26,061 nt of DNA from an uncultured Desulfobacterales bacterium (GCA_945787595.1 CALZJV010000015.1:1-26061); one strand, 5' to 3'; counted from the first letter of the stretch, positions 1 to 9,044 are shown. Program-made: numbers and translations. The notes: generated by a model from the sequence alone, not told the origin.

Positions 1-49
1 GTAAATCAGAGATTAATCCGCCTGCGGCGGACCGGTTTTTAAACCCAAT

Positions 50-81
50 ATTCCATTATTCCACCATTCCATCATTCCGTT
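50..81. repeat. Octamer tandem array, four ATTCCnnn units
   Basis: Four consecutive 8-base units begin with ATTCC: ATTCCATT, ATTCCACC, ATTCCATC and ATTCCGTT. This is one of several short-period arrays in the intergenic DNA of the window. No coding function is visible. The 364 bases before the first gene hold only this array, two hairpins and a 9-10-base periodic tract. Confidence 0.75.
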
Positions 82-101
82 GGACGACTTAAGGTAAACC
101 C

Positions 102-144
102 CACCCCTCTGGGGTGAAATCAAAGCCGGGCCCTCTGGGCTCGG
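102..144. repeat. Two adjacent hairpins sharing a TCT loop
   Basis: CACCCC-TCT-GGGGTG (102-116) is a perfect 6-bp stem. CCGGGCCC-TCT-GGGCTCGG (126-144) is an 8-bp stem with one G-T pair. The same three-base loop and a 9-base spacing suggest a REP-like element. No T-run follows the second stem, so an intrinsic terminator is less likely, although the position would suit the end of a gene upstream of the window. Confidence 0.55.
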
Positions 145-189
145 ATTGTTTACTTGAAATTCAAAAGATTGTAATTTTAATTGAGAAAA

Positions 190-343
190 TGAACAAAAAT
201 TTGAAATGAACTAAAATGAGCTAAAATTGTGGTATTCTGTCAATTTTTAAAAATAGATAGCGCATCACGCGGCGCAAGCGTCTGCGCGGTGTGAATTTTT
301 CCTTAATTTTAGGCATTTTAGGCAATTTAGATCACTTTAGGCA
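190..343. repeat. AT-rich 9-10-base periodic tracts before the permease
   Basis: At about 198-228 the unit GAnCTAAAAT repeats. At 307-343 TTTTAGGCA occurs twice in a row, followed by ATTTAGATCA and CTTTAGGCA. A related tract in the opposite orientation (ATTTTAGATC, ATTTTAGCTC) lies at about 3518-3540, beyond the permease, so related arrays flank that gene in inverted orientation. Between the two tracts (about 258-292) is an imperfect GC-rich palindrome. The 9-10-base period is close to the DNA helical repeat. A protein-binding or curvature role is conceivable but unproven. Confidence 0.55.
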
Positions 344-364
344 TTCGTTTAATCCATATCTACC

Positions 365-1774
365 GTGCAGCGCATATTCTTCTTCTTTAAATTTTTCATC
401 TGGTTCAGTCTGCGCAACATGCGAAAGCATCCGGGCCGGGCGTTGACCGTACTTCTCGGGATTGCACTGGGTGCCTCGGTATTTACCAGTGTAAGACTTT
501 CTATCCATGCATCGCTGGATTCATTTAGCCGAAGTATGGAATTGATTGCCGGACGGGCTGACCGGGTCTTGATGCGCCCGGGGGGGAGCGTGCCGGAGCA
601 ACTGGTTGCGAAATTAATTAAGCATCCCCTCATTGAGAGCGTATCTCCGCTGCTTACCATTTACATTCGGCCCGAACGGCCAAATTCAGATCCATTTCTT
701 CTGATCGGCTTTGACCCCATTTTGGATTACTCCTTCCGTGACTGGCAAATTGCCGGGAACGCCAAAAAAGAAGCCGATTCCTGGCTGGATCTCTTAAAAG
801 ATCCCTATACCCTGATCATCGGGCAATCCCTGGCGCTTAAATATCAATGGCGTCAAGGCGACTTCATCAATCTGGAAAATGCTTGGCAGACAAAACAGTT
901 TCGAATTGCCGGAACTCTGGCTTCACAAGGTTTGGCCCTGGCTGAGGGCGGCCGCGTGGCCCTGACGGACATCGCCACCTTTCAGGAGTTCAGCGGGGAA
1001 TACGGTCGGGTGGACCGCATCGATTTGCGCTTCAAGCCCGGTGTCACGGAGCGGGATCTGGAAGCAATACACCAAATTTTGCCGGAAGGCGTTGTGCTGA
1101 GTTCACCTCTGGCTGCCAAAGAGAGCGGGCAAGCGATGATACGGGCCTATCAGCTCAATCTTTCCATTTTGAGTTTTGCATCATTATTTGTGGGTATGTT
1201 TCTGGTTTACAGTCTGGTGGCATTGAATGCCGCCTCGCGTCGTCACGAGCTGGCGGTATTGCGATCGACCGGCGGATCAGCTTACTTACTGCTACTCGTG
1301 TTTCTGGCAGAAGGTGCGTTTTTTGGCATTGCCGGCTGGATTGCAGCCATTCCCGTCAGCAGCTTTCTGGTGAAGTATTTGTTGCACGGGGTGAGCCAGA
1401 CCATTTCTACTTTGTTTGTTCGCGTGCAGGTGGAGGCCATATCTCTCAGCTTATGGGAAATTTCATTGAGTTTTGGTATAACGGTCTTCATATCCTTCCC
1501 AGCATGGCATGGGGATCAAAAGATCTCCTCGCTCCCTGGCCCTGGCCGGTCTGATAAGTATCATACTGGTTTTACCGTTGTCGCGACTTCCCGGCGTGCT
1601 AGGTGTGCCGCTACCGGGTTATTTTGCTTTTATTCTTCTTTTTGTGGGATTTTCTTTGCTCGTTCCCTCGTTCCTGGTTCATATGGGCAATACGCTTTCG
1701 CCCCTGCTGCGTCGGTTTGCCGGGGTGCCGGCGTATCTGGCGGCCCGGTATGTGCGCGACAGCGGGGCCCGTAG
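365..1774 (+). CDS. FtsX-family ABC transporter permease, N-terminal half (frameshifted)
   Basis: This is the first half of a large inner-membrane ABC permease of the MacB/LolE/AttFG type, which moves lipids, lipoproteins or peptides using a separate ATPase. Visible are an N-terminal membrane segment (about residues 26-46), a periplasmic MacB-like domain (about 50-260) and three more membrane segments (264-287, 305-330, 365-382). The SRRHELAVLRSTGG stretch after segment 2 is typical of FtsX domains. The start is a GTG with no clear Shine-Dalgarno; an ATG at 419 is possible but would cut the first membrane segment short. Homology stops near residue 379 (base 1500). The remaining residues to 1774 are low-quality out-of-frame sequence overlapping the second half. 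No ATPase gene lies within the window. Confidence 0.8.
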   Translation: MQRIFFFFKFFIWFSLRNMRKHPGRALTVLLGIALGASVFTSVRLSIHASLDSFSRSMELIAGRADRVLMRPGGSVPEQLVAKLIKHPLIESVSPLLTIYIRPERPNSDPFLLIGFDPILDYSFRDWQIAGNAKKEADSWLDLLKDPYTLIIGQSLALKYQWRQGDFINLENAWQTKQFRIAGTLASQGLALAEGGRVALTDIATFQEFSGEYGRVDRIDLRFKPGVTERDLEAIHQILPEGVVLSSPLAAKESGQAMIRAYQLNLSILSFASLFVGMFLVYSLVALNAASRRHELAVLRSTGGSAYLLLLVFLAEGAFFGIAGWIAAIPVSSFLVKYLLHGVSQTISTLFVRVQVEAISLSLWEISLSFGITVFISFPAWHGDQKISSLPGPGRSDKYHTGFTVVATSRRARCAATGLFCFYSSFCGIFFARSLVPGSYGQYAFAPAASVCRGAGVSGGPVCARQRGP

Positions 1775-2885
1775 CGCCGTTTCCGTCGGGGCGCTTATTA
1801 CGGCCGTGGCATTGTTTGCATCGCTGGTTATTATGATCCACAGCTTTCGCCGGACGGTGGAAATATGGACCCATCAGACCATTAGCGGCGATTTGTTTCT
1901 GACACCGAAACTCAATGGGATAAACCAATTTCGTCAACCGATTTCCCCGCAGGTGGCGGCCTGGTTTCAGACCCTGGACAGTGAGATCGAAATTGTACCC
2001 AATCGCCGATATTTTCTCAGATACGACATTTTTCCATACGAATTCGAGGCGCTTGATCTGGATGTCTTTTTAAAGTACACGGATTTTTTCTGGATGAAGG
2101 GCGAACCGGATAAAATTCGATTGCGCCTGCGGCGCGGCGATGGGGTGATTATTTCCGAAGTGTTTTCAAACCGCACGGGATTGAATGTCGGGGATACATA
2201 TAAGGCCCGGATTGAAACGTCCCAGGTTGAATTACCGGTTTTGGGAGTGGTGCGGGATTATCGAACCCAGGGTGGTGTCGTCTTTTATTCCCTACGGCAT
2301 TTTAAGGCGCGTTATCATGATCCGCGCTGGAGCGGGTTACGGGTATACTTGCGGGATCGAAACCAGGAAATGGGCCGTGCGGTTGCAGATCTGCGAAAGA
2401 AAATAATCGAGCGCTGGGGTGGCGATCTGGATATGATCAGCGGCATAGATCTGCGGGCCTCCATCCTGCGGGTTTTTGATGAAACATTTGCTGTTACCAC
2501 GGTGCTATTACTCATTGCCTTGGTTATAGCGGCATTGGGAATTACCACGACCCTGACAGTACTGGTGCTGGAACGCTCCAAGCAGCTTAATACGCTGTTT
2601 GCGATCGGAGCCGATTTCGGCCAGATCCGATCCATGATATTCTGGGAGGCGGCATTCATGGTGATGGCCGGTGAGCTAGCCGGGATGGTCTGCGGATTCA
2701 TCCTTTCTTATCTACTCGTGTACGTGATCAATCGACAATCATTTGGCTGGACCTTTCTATACGGAGTGGACTGGGGAGCGCTTGGTATGTCGCTGCCCTT
2801 GATTATTCTAACCGCACTGGCTGCAGCGCTTCCGGCGATCAAGATGGTTTTCCGGCAACCACCGGCGACGCTGTTACGGGAATGA
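1509..2885 (+). CDS. FtsX-family ABC transporter permease, C-terminal half (frameshifted)
   Basis: This is the second half of the same permease, in frame 3 whereas the first half is in frame 2. It opens with two membrane segments (about residues 12-28 and 36-56). A third segment (about 88-110) leads into a periplasmic domain (115-320), and three C-terminal segments follow (about 330-355, 377-405, 425-450), ending in the FtsX-like PPATLLRE tail (compare P-x-x-x-LR). The frame is open from base 1482. The ATG at 1509 has no convincing ribosome binding site, so independent translation is doubtful. Together the halves would make about 830-840 residues, the normal size for two fused FtsX units. The usual linker after membrane segment 4 (PAxxAxxxxPVEALR) is missing or scrambled, so a short deletion plus frameshift, or an assembly error, is likely. 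Confidence 0.8.
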   Translation: MGIKRSPRSLALAGLISIILVLPLSRLPGVLGVPLPGYFAFILLFVGFSLLVPSFLVHMGNTLSPLLRRFAGVPAYLAARYVRDSGARSAVSVGALITAVALFASLVIMIHSFRRTVEIWTHQTISGDLFLTPKLNGINQFRQPISPQVAAWFQTLDSEIEIVPNRRYFLRYDIFPYEFEALDLDVFLKYTDFFWMKGEPDKIRLRLRRGDGVIISEVFSNRTGLNVGDTYKARIETSQVELPVLGVVRDYRTQGGVVFYSLRHFKARYHDPRWSGLRVYLRDRNQEMGRAVADLRKKIIERWGGDLDMISGIDLRASILRVFDETFAVTTVLLLIALVIAALGITTTLTVLVLERSKQLNTLFAIGADFGQIRSMIFWEAAFMVMAGELAGMVCGFILSYLLVYVINRQSFGWTFLYGVDWGALGMSLPLIILTALAAALPAIKMVFRQPPATLLRE

Positions 2886-3243
2886 AGTGAGGGTGGAATT
2901 TGGAATGGGGAATGCGGTATGGGGAATTCGGAATGGGGAATGGGGAATTCGGAATGGGGAAATATAAGGCAAAGGGAATGGAGCATAGGGCATAGTGGCA
3001 GAAGACAGAGGACAGAAGGCAGAGGAAAGAAGACGGAGGGCAGAAGACAGAGAACAGAGGGCAGAGAACAGAGGGCAGAGAACAGAGGGTAGAAGGTGGG
3101 AAGATAAGAGGGTGGGAAGGTGAGATGTGGAATGGGGTATTTGGAATGCGGTATTTGGAATGCGGAATTTAGAATGGGGAAGGTGGAAATATAAAGCATA
3201 GGGCAAAGGGCATGGCGCATGGTGTAAAAGTAAATGGTTGATT
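2886..3243. repeat. Composite heptamer repeat cluster, copy 1
   Basis: Starting at the permease stop codon, this purine-rich block is built from degenerate 7-base units: GGAATGG/GGAATGC/GGTATTT types, ACAGAGG/GCAGAGG types, and a tail of AAGCATA, GGGCAAA, GGGCATG, GCGCATG. Bases 3082-3151 are identical over 70 bases to 15613-15682, and 3166-3243 match 15683-15760 with one mismatch. The two differ by a 14-base insertion (3152-3165), exactly two heptamers. Minus-strand reading frames here encode only Ser/Pro/Leu/Phe low-complexity strings and are not genes. The architecture resembles the heptameric STRR repeats of filamentous cyanobacteria. Confidence 0.9.
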
Positions 3244-3289
3244 TAGTTGACTTTGTATAGAGGTTGATTAAATAGACCCAATCAACCCA
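3236..3289. repeat. Nonamer inverted array following heptamer copy 1
   Basis: Directly after the heptamer block come 9-base units: GGTTGATTT, AGTTGACTT, TGTATAGAG, GTTGATTAA, ATAGACCCA, ATCAACCCA. The first arm (GGTTGATT, 3236-3243) is the exact reverse complement of AATCAACC (3280-3287), so the array folds back on itself. The same arrangement follows heptamer copy 2 at 15753-15850. Confidence 0.65.
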
Positions 3290-3390
3290 ATAAAGTGGAA
3301 GGCGGGAATATAAGGCATAGGGCATGGGGCAAATGATTGAATATTTAAGGTATGCATACGCCGGACCAATTATAAAAAAAAACATCAATA

Positions 3391-3418
3391 GATCCCTCGC
3401 GACAAGTCGCGGGGTATC
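3391..3418. repeat. Long perfect-type hairpin centred on GCGAC-AA-GTCGC
   Basis: Bases 3391-3403 pair with 3406-3418 over 13 positions with one mismatch (3394/3415) and one G-T pair. The fold is compact and GC-rich. It is not followed by a T-run, so it is more likely a REP-like palindrome than a terminator. The rest of the gap to 3730 holds an inverted relative of the 10-base array (about 3503-3545) and no recognisable gene. Confidence 0.6.
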
Positions 3419-3502
3419 CTCAATTTCAAAAAAAATCATCGCAGCAAGTTTTAGGGAATTAGACCCAATTAGAGATCAAATTGACGGAGCGAAGCGACAC
3501 CA

Positions 3503-3545
3503 CGATTTTAGTCATTTCAAATTTTAGATCATTTTAGCTCATTTT
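3503..3545. repeat. 10-base array, inverted relative of the one at 190-343
   Basis: The units ATTTTAGATC and ATTTTAGCTC repeat here, preceded by ATTTTAGTC and ATTTCAA. Reverse-complemented, the tract reads like bases 198-232 (TTTGAAATGA, then CTAAAAT units, then GTGG). Related arrays in opposite orientation therefore bracket the broken permease and the heptamer cluster. Confidence 0.5.
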
Positions 3546-3782
3546 TCCGGTTTATCCGGGTTGGGTTATTGGAAAAGAAAAACGCGATATGATCCCGCAA
3601 GGAGCTAAAGCATGTGGGAGCGGCTTTTAGCCGCGATTAAAATGAATTAATCCGATTTAATATTGATATGGCCGCAAGAAGGCGCAAAAAGCACAAAAAT
3701 CAAATTTCAAGGCTTGTAATTTCAATGGGTTATGAGACCAAAATTCGAGAATTTTGACTTTTTACGAGATTGTCATATGTGT

Positions 3783-4922
3783 ATGGTAGCAATCCGAATA
3801 AAACGCAGATTTTTCTTTTTTATATTATTTTTTTTGGTTATCAGCCGGCCGGCTTTGGCTGAGGAGCCATCTAATTATCTGACCATCACCGGTCCTTGTA
3901 ACCTCGAATTCCCCAAAGACCACGGGGCGCATCCGGGATACCGCACCGAATGGTGGTATTACACCGGCAATTTACGCTCGGAAAGCGGGGATCTCTATGG
4001 ATTCCAGCTGACCTTTTTCCGCAGACAGATCAGTCCTGCGGGTGCCGATAACGCTTGGCCCAACCCGCCGTCCGCCTGGCGTACCCAGCAGATTTATTTG
4101 GCCCATGCTGCCGTTTCAGATATTGCCGGCAAGCGGCATTTGCAGGCCGAATTGGTTTCGCGGGAGGCGCTGGCAATGGCTGGTGTTCTGCACAGTCCGC
4201 CTGAGACGGTTGTATATCTTAAAAATTGGTCGGCTCGCATCGGCTCCGCGGCCCAGGTGCTTAAAGTAGATACGGATGAGTTCTCCTACGAGCTGACCTT
4301 AAAGCCCGTGAAACCGCCGGTTTTGCACGGTGAGGCCGGCTACAGCCTGAAAGGCTCATCACCGGAAAGAGCCAGCTGCTATTATTCTTACACCCGACAT
4401 GCAGTGGAGGGTCGATTGAAAATCGGCGGAAAAACGATCACCGTTAGCGGGCAAGGATGGATGGATCATGAGTTCAGCACGGCGGCTTTAGAACCAGGTT
4501 TGAAAGGGTGGGATTGGTTCAGTTTGCAATTGTCCGACCGGACGGAAATAATGCTATTTTTATTAAGGACCGATGATGGTGGTATCAGCGCCGTTTCCGG
4601 CGGAACATTTGTCGACCCTGACGGGAACACCCGAGCCATCGGGAAGGATGAATTCGCTGTGACCATACTGGATACCTGGAAAAGCCCCCATTCTAAGGCC
4701 GTGTATCCCTCACGCTGGCGTCTGCGGGTTTTTCCATACTCTCTGAATTTAACCATTATCCCCAATCTGGCAGATCAGGAAATGCGGACCTCTGAGAGCA
4801 CCGGCGTAACCTACTGGGAAGGAAGTGTGTCGATCGGGGGGACGAGGGACGCAAACCCGATCAAAGGTCAGGGCTACGTGGAACTTACCGGTTACGCTGA
4901 AAGTTTTGATATGCCGATGTGA
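3783..4922 (+). CDS. Exported AttH/CrtC-family lipocalin-like protein
   Basis: This is a member of the AttH/carotenoid 1,2-hydratase superfamily (two lipocalin-like barrels). In AttEFGH-type systems it is the periplasmic partner of an FtsX-type permease; the true substrate is unknown. From the ATG at 3783 the protein (379 residues) begins with a signal peptide: basic RIKRR, a very hydrophobic FFFFILFFLVI core and a likely cut after ALA. An in-frame ATG at 3732 adds 17 residues that would spoil the signal, and 3777 is a further option. Family features are EWWYYTGNL, GFQLTFFRR, the GQGWMDHEFS motif, GWDWFSLQL and a C-terminal GYVELTGY. It lies on the same strand as the permease but 850-900 bases away, an unusual gap filled by repeats. 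Carotenoid hydration is unlikely because no carotenoid genes are near. Confidence 0.85.
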   Translation: MVAIRIKRRFFFFILFFLVISRPALAEEPSNYLTITGPCNLEFPKDHGAHPGYRTEWWYYTGNLRSESGDLYGFQLTFFRRQISPAGADNAWPNPPSAWRTQQIYLAHAAVSDIAGKRHLQAELVSREALAMAGVLHSPPETVVYLKNWSARIGSAAQVLKVDTDEFSYELTLKPVKPPVLHGEAGYSLKGSSPERASCYYSYTRHAVEGRLKIGGKTITVSGQGWMDHEFSTAALEPGLKGWDWFSLQLSDRTEIMLFLLRTDDGGISAVSGGTFVDPDGNTRAIGKDEFAVTILDTWKSPHSKAVYPSRWRLRVFPYSLNLTIIPNLADQEMRTSESTGVTYWEGSVSIGGTRDANPIKGQGYVELTGYAESFDMPM

Positions 4923-4980
4923 AATAAAAGGAAAAATATTGTTATGAAAACGGGCAGAATTTTGCTAAAATCAGACCTAG

Positions 4981-5149
4981 TTGAATAGTTTACTGGTTGA
5001 ATGGTTGATTAGGTAAATTATAGTCATAATTTCAGAATGTCACGATTGTTGAAACATGAAGTGTACAATTATTTTACGAATGTGGGATAAATCCATATTT
5101 ACAACCACTTAACTAATCAATCCACCAATCAACTAATCAACCAATCAAC
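4981..5149. repeat. Nonamer-type inverted repeat pair
   Basis: The left arm (4981-5014) contains GGTTGAATGGTTGATTAGG. The right arm (5109-5149) consists of AACTAATCAA, CCACCAATCAA, CTAATCAAC, CAATCAACG. The reverse complement of the left arm aligns with the right arm, so the gap between the AttH-like gene and the OmpA lipoprotein can form a large imperfect stem-loop. It belongs to the same AATCAACnn family as the arrays at 3236 and 15753. No gene is seen between 4923 and 5209. Confidence 0.6.
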
Positions 5150-5209
5150 GATATCTGTAAAATCCAGAAAAGCCCTGCATCGCATGCATCACTGTACGGA
5201 GACATTCCC

Positions 5210-6034
5210 ATGCACAGCAGAATTATGTTGGTTATCTCATGCTCGATTGTTATGGTACTATCCGCCTGTTTTCTCAACCCGCAATATAAGACGCAGGAAG
5301 AATCACGAATTCAGCAGTCTCAGGCCAATAAAAGACTGGAAAATCTGGAGAGTGAATTGTCCGAGGCCGAGAGAAGAATTCAACTGATGGCAGCTGAGCT
5401 TAAAGACTCGGAGGAAGCGAGAAAAAAATATGCAAAAGACATAAAAGATCTTCGGGCTCAACACACTTATTTGAAGAATATCAACCTGCAATTGGCCAGA
5501 AACAGCAAGATCCTTAAGTTGGAGCTCAATAAGAAGAAATCCGTCATCGAGATCCAGGAAAAAGTCATTCAACTGTTAGATGATACCAAGAAAACCATTG
5601 AAACCAGCTTGAAAGATCAGATTGCGGCCCAAGAGATCGAAGTGATCGAAACAGAAAATAAACTGAAAGTCATATTTGTGGATAAGATCCTTTTTGATTC
5701 CGGAAGTGCTGAAATCAATCCCAAGGGCAAAGAGTTGCTGCGGGTGCTGGCAAAGTCTCTGAAAGAAAACAAAAATCATAATATCGTGGTCGAGGGCCAT
5801 ACGGATGATGTCGCCTTGACAGCGTATTTAATGAAACGATTTCCGAGCAACTGGGAACTATCAACTGCCAGGGCTTCAGCAGTCGCCCATTTTTTTCAGG
5901 AGGTAGGGGGAATTGATCCGCAAAGGCTTTCCGCGCGTGGATACAGTTTTTACAGACCGGTAGCTCCCAATGATACCGAAGAGGGCCGCCGTCAGAACCG
6001 ACGCATCGAAATTGTACTGGGGCAGTCTGAATGA
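5210..6034 (+). CDS. OmpA-family peptidoglycan-binding outer-membrane lipoprotein
   Basis: The 274-residue protein has a lipoprotein signal peptide with a lipobox LSAC (Cys20). A long charged helical stretch (about 28-150), rich in Glu, Lys, Gln and Leu, is predicted to be a coiled coil. A C-terminal OmpA/MotB domain (about 152-272) follows. The domain shows ILFDSGSAEINPKG, VVEGHTDD, NWELSTARASAV, GYSFYRPVAPNDTEEGRRQNRRIEI: the full peptidoglycan-binding signature, including the Asp and Arg that hold diaminopimelate. It probably links the outer membrane to the cell wall, with the coiled coil spanning the periplasm. GGAG eight bases before the ATG supports the start. It could be part of a larger envelope complex, but no partner gene is adjacent. 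Confidence 0.92.
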   Translation: MHSRIMLVISCSIVMVLSACFLNPQYKTQEESRIQQSQANKRLENLESELSEAERRIQLMAAELKDSEEARKKYAKDIKDLRAQHTYLKNINLQLARNSKILKLELNKKKSVIEIQEKVIQLLDDTKKTIETSLKDQIAAQEIEVIETENKLKVIFVDKILFDSGSAEINPKGKELLRVLAKSLKENKNHNIVVEGHTDDVALTAYLMKRFPSNWELSTARASAVAHFFQEVGGIDPQRLSARGYSFYRPVAPNDTEEGRRQNRRIEIVLGQSE

Positions 6035-6055
6035 ATTCATGGTAGGCGTTCACGG

Positions 6056-6079
6056 GTTCAAAGGTTCAGGGGTTCAAGG
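6056..6079. repeat. Octamer array overlapping the kinase stop codon
   Basis: Three 8-base units, GTTCAAAG, GTTCAGGG and GTTCAAGG, lie between the convergent OmpA lipoprotein and kinase genes. The last 14 bases of the kinase gene, including its TGA, fall inside the array, so the C-terminal Thr-Leu-Asn-Pro is repeat-derived. Confidence 0.65.
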
Positions 6080-8732
6080 TTGTCTTCTCTTCCCTGGTCT
6101 GCTTTTGAGATGCTTCAGGCGTTTTTTTGGGGGTGTCCAGCACTTCCCTGACCTTCTGCGACAGCTGGACGATGTCAAAAGGCTTTTGAATATATCCCTT
6201 GCAACCCAGACCCATTAATTCTTCGATATTTTTGTTCAAGCTGTAGCCGCTCACCAGAAGTACGTTGACCTTCGGATTGATCTTTTTCAATTCATCATAG
6301 GTGTCTTTGCCGTTCATTTCAGGCATAATCATATCCAGCGCAACCAGATCAAAACCCGCCTTGTTTTCCTTGTACAGCTCGATGGCTTGTTTGCCGCTTC
6401 GCGCAGGAATTACCTTATATGCGAGCTTCTCGAGCATCAATTTTTCAACCAGGATCGTGTCTTCTTCATCATCTACCAGAAGGATTGTTTCTTTTCCTTT
6501 CAATAACTCGCTGTTTACCTCGGAATCAACCGCCTCGTCGAGATCCGATGAGGGCAGGTAGATATTGAAAGTGGTTCCATGGTCTTTTTCACTGTAAACC
6601 TGGATAATACCGTTGTGATTTTTTATGATACCGTAGGCAGAGGCCAGACCGAGACCGGTGCCTTTGCCAATGTCTTTGGTGGTAAAAAACGGTTCAAAAA
6701 TTCTTTCAAGTATCTCCTTATCGATTCCGACCCCGGTATCCGTCACGGATACTTTGACATAATTTCCTCCAGGCACTTCAAATGGTTTGCAGTAATGATC
6801 ACTCAAATAAACATTTTCCGTCTGTATGCAGAGATCGCCGCCTTGCGGCATGGCGTGCGAGGCATTCAGGTATAGGTTTATCAGTACCTGTTCGATTTGC
6901 CCCGCATCGACCCTGACAGGCCAGATGTTGTCCTGGAGTTGTTTGTGGATCACAATTTCCTTTCTGGTACGGATGAACATATTGGTGCTATTTATTACAA
7001 GGTTATTCATACAGGTTTGTTTTAGTGCATATTTTCCTTTTCTGGCAAAACCAAGCAGCTGGCTGGTGAGGTGGGCGGCGTTCGTGGCTGCATTCTCAAT
7101 ACCCTGGATGTATTCATCATTCGGATCATCCGGATTTATTTCCAGCCGCATCAGAGAAATATATCCCTGGATTCCCATCAGAAGATTATTAAAATCATGG
7201 GCAATACCGCCGGCCAGGGTACCGATGGCTTCCATTTTCTGGGAATGGAGCAACTGGCTTTGCAGAAGTTTTTTCTCTTTTTCGGCTTCAATTCGTGAAG
7301 TGATGTCTCTGGCAGCATTGAGAATCACATTGCGGCCTCTAAAGGAAATTGCCCGGCAGTGGATTTCCACGGGTATCAGCTTCCCATCCGTTTTGGTATG
7401 GGAGGTTTCTACGATGATTTTTTGGGGTCTGCCGTCTTGAATGCCTTTGCCAAGGTGGTCGATGATTGAGCCTGCATCCTCCCGGGGTATGATGTCGGCT
7501 AAATTTAACTCGAAAAACTGCTGCGGAGTGTATCCCAACCGGGAATAGGCCGCTTCATTGGCCTCCATTACACGACCTTCCAAGTCGAGGATGTAGACCG
7601 CATCATCGACGTTCTCCAGCAGTTCCTTATATCGGGCTTGCTCTTCGGCATCCTTCAGATTGGCGAGCATGTAATTGAAGGCCAGAGACAATTGATTGAA
7701 TTCCCAGTAATTGCTGATTTTGTTTTCAAACCATAGATTTTTTTCGCCCTTGGAGATTTGAATTGCCTTTTGCGTCATTTGGCGCAGCGGTTCCACCATT
7801 TTCTTGCCAAGATAGATGGATATCAAAGTAGACACCGCCAGAATGATAATCGAGAGCAATCCAATCCATAAGTTGACTTTTCGCTTTTCAGCGACCAGGG
7901 CTTCCAGTGATGATTGGTAATACAGGTTATCAAATCCGTAAATTTTAGATAATATTAATTTTTCCCCCAGCGGCACAAGCTCCAGATTCATGGCAATGCC
8001 ATTGAGAATTTCGTCATCCAACTTAAACGCCTTTCTGGAGGCCAGGCTGTAGAGCCTATCGTCTATGACCATGGACACATCGCCCCTCACCGCATGAAGA
8101 ACTGAGTTAATCAGCTCTAAATCCTGTATCATATCATATAGGGCATGGGCGGTTCCCATGAACTGGGTTTGATCCATAATGGGGGTTGAAAGCCACCACA
8201 CCAGGCGGTTTTTGCCCTCGTCTTCCAATACCTCCCCGTACGGATACCTTTTCTGAACGAGATCAATCAGCTTGCTAGATAATTGGGGGTAGGTCTCCGG
8301 AATAACTGATTTGTCACCTTGTTTCTTAACAAAAAAGTAAACGCCTTCCCGTGATGGATAGAACTCGGAGACCCGTTCTTGAAGCTGGGAATTACCGTCA
8401 AGCATCACCGTTACCCGGATAATGTTGTCGGATCCCAGGTCTTTTAACATACCGGCGATATCAGAGATGCGGTTGTTTAGAATGATTTCGACCTGACCTT
8501 TTTCAGCCAGAATCTTTTCGCGAAATTCAGACTCGACGCGTTTCCCGAAATACCCGTATAATGCGATCAGGATGACGAAGACCGACAGGGTGGCCAGCAT
8601 GACAACGGTTGTTACCAGGTAGGTCGAAAACCGCTTTTTATTTCTGAGACTCAACAATCTTTTCAGAAGCAAATCCGGTTTTATCCGGGTTGAAATAGCC
8701 TGATATACTTTCCTGATTCGGGCTAACAACAT
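6066..8732 (-). CDS. Hybrid sensor histidine kinase (HAMP-PAS-HisKA-HATPase-receiver)
   Basis: This 888-residue membrane kinase autophosphorylates on a His and passes phosphate to its own receiver domain. Order: membrane segment 1 (about 37-62); a periplasmic sensor of about 225 residues; membrane segment 2 (288-308); HAMP (309-362); PAS (about 366-480) ending in [11 protein letters not shown]; DHp with [15 protein letters not shown] (His512); ATPase with N box ([11 protein letters not shown]), G1 (DTGVGI), F box (EPFFTTK) and G2 (GKGTGLGLA). The C-terminal receiver has acidic Asp754/755, phospho-acceptor Asp800 in [11 protein letters not shown], Ser828 and Lys850. AAAGGG six bases before the ATG supports the start. 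The H-D-F-N-N-L box is typical of the NtrB-like/hybrid kinases common in deltaproteobacteria. No partner regulator is adjacent, so the output is unknown. The gene appears monocistronic and convergent with the OmpA lipoprotein. Confidence 0.95.
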   Translation of the reverse strand: MLLARIRKVYQAISTRIKPDLLLKRLLSLRNKKRFSTYLVTTVVMLATLSVFVILIALYGYFGKRVESEFREKILAEKGQVEIILNNRISDIAGMLKDLGSDNIIRVTVMLDGNSQLQERVSEFYPSREGVYFFVKKQGDKSVIPETYPQLSSKLIDLVQKRYPYGEVLEDEGKNRLVWWLSTPIMDQTQFMGTAHALYDMIQDLELINSVLHAVRGDVSMVIDDRLYSLASRKAFKLDDEILNGIAMNLELVPLGEKLILSKIYGFDNLYYQSSLEALVAEKRKVNLWIGLLSIIILAVSTLISIYLGKKMVEPLRQMTQKAIQISKGEKNLWFENKISNYWEFNQLSLAFNYMLANLKDAEEQARYKELLENVDDAVYILDLEGRVMEANEAAYSRLGYTPQQFFELNLADIIPREDAGSIIDHLGKGIQDGRPQKIIVETSHTKTDGKLIPVEIHCRAISFRGRNVILNAARDITSRIEAEKEKKLLQSQLLHSQKMEAIGTLAGGIAHDFNNLLMGIQGYISLMRLEINPDDPNDEYIQGIENAATNAAHLTSQLLGFARKGKYALKQTCMNNLVINSTNMFIRTRKEIVIHKQLQDNIWPVRVDAGQIEQVLINLYLNASHAMPQGGDLCIQTENVYLSDHYCKPFEVPGGNYVKVSVTDTGVGIDKEILERIFEPFFTTKDIGKGTGLGLASAYGIIKNHNGIIQVYSEKDHGTTFNIYLPSSDLDEAVDSEVNSELLKGKETILLVDDEEDTILVEKLMLEKLAYKVIPARSGKQAIELYKENKAGFDLVALDMIMPEMNGKDTYDELKKINPKVNVLLVSGYSLNKNIEELMGLGCKGYIQKPFDIVQLSQKVREVLDTPKKTPEASQKQTREEKTTLNP

Positions 8733-8850
8733 ATATTTCCCTTTGTTTTCAGTAAACCGGCTACCGATAGCGCACGCAACTCAGGCTTCTCATCTCCTGT
8801 CTGTCTGGGATTCATCCTTAAAATTTTCAATGTAAAAAACATTAGTATAA

Positions 8851-8879
8851 ACTTTATAGAAGAATAGGAAAGATGTCAA
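8851..8879 (-). promoter_or_regulatory. Candidate sigma70 promoter of the sensor kinase
   Basis: On the minus strand a perfect TTGACA (8879-8874) is followed after 17 bases by TAAAGT (8856-8851); TATAAA with a 15-base spacer is an alternative -10. The leader to the ATG at 8732 would be about 110 bases and contains a small AATGT-ACATT hairpin (8829-8843). Confidence 0.45.
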
Positions 8880-8970
8880 AATTAAAACGCTGCCAAGCGA
8901 TGCCACTTATGATAGTACTCTAAGGGCCGCATCCATTTATTATAATTATGGAGGGGAGCATGAAGGCTGT

Positions 8971-9044
8971 AGGCTCAAAGCTCAAGACTACGGATAATAG
9001 GGAATTATTCATTATTTATACTTTCAGCTTTGAGCTTTTAGCCT
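8971..9044. repeat. Imperfect 19-bp inverted repeat
   Basis: AGGCTCAAAGCTCAAGACT (8971-8989) and the reverse complement of 9026-9044 (AGGCTAAAAGCTCAAAGCT) match at 16 of 19 positions across a 36-base AT-rich loop. It sits between the divergent kinase and alpha-2-macroglobulin genes, abutting the next palindrome. Confidence 0.6.

Noticed and set aside
2886..3243. CRISPR-like array
   Set aside because: Units are 7 bases long and contiguous, with no unique spacers and no cas genes.
2708..3439. Minus-strand open frames of up to 243 codons over the first repeat cluster
   Set aside because: The encoded proteins are low-complexity Ser/Pro/Leu/Phe strings that translate the heptamer repeat, with no ribosome binding site or domain.
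3324..3527. Plus-strand 67-codon frame
   Set aside because: It runs through a hairpin and AT-rich repeats, has no ribosome binding site and no recognisable motif.
3783..4922. Carotenoid 1,2-hydratase for carotenoid synthesis
   Set aside because: The fold family matches, but there are no carotenoid genes nearby and the FtsX permease neighbour points to an AttH-type role.
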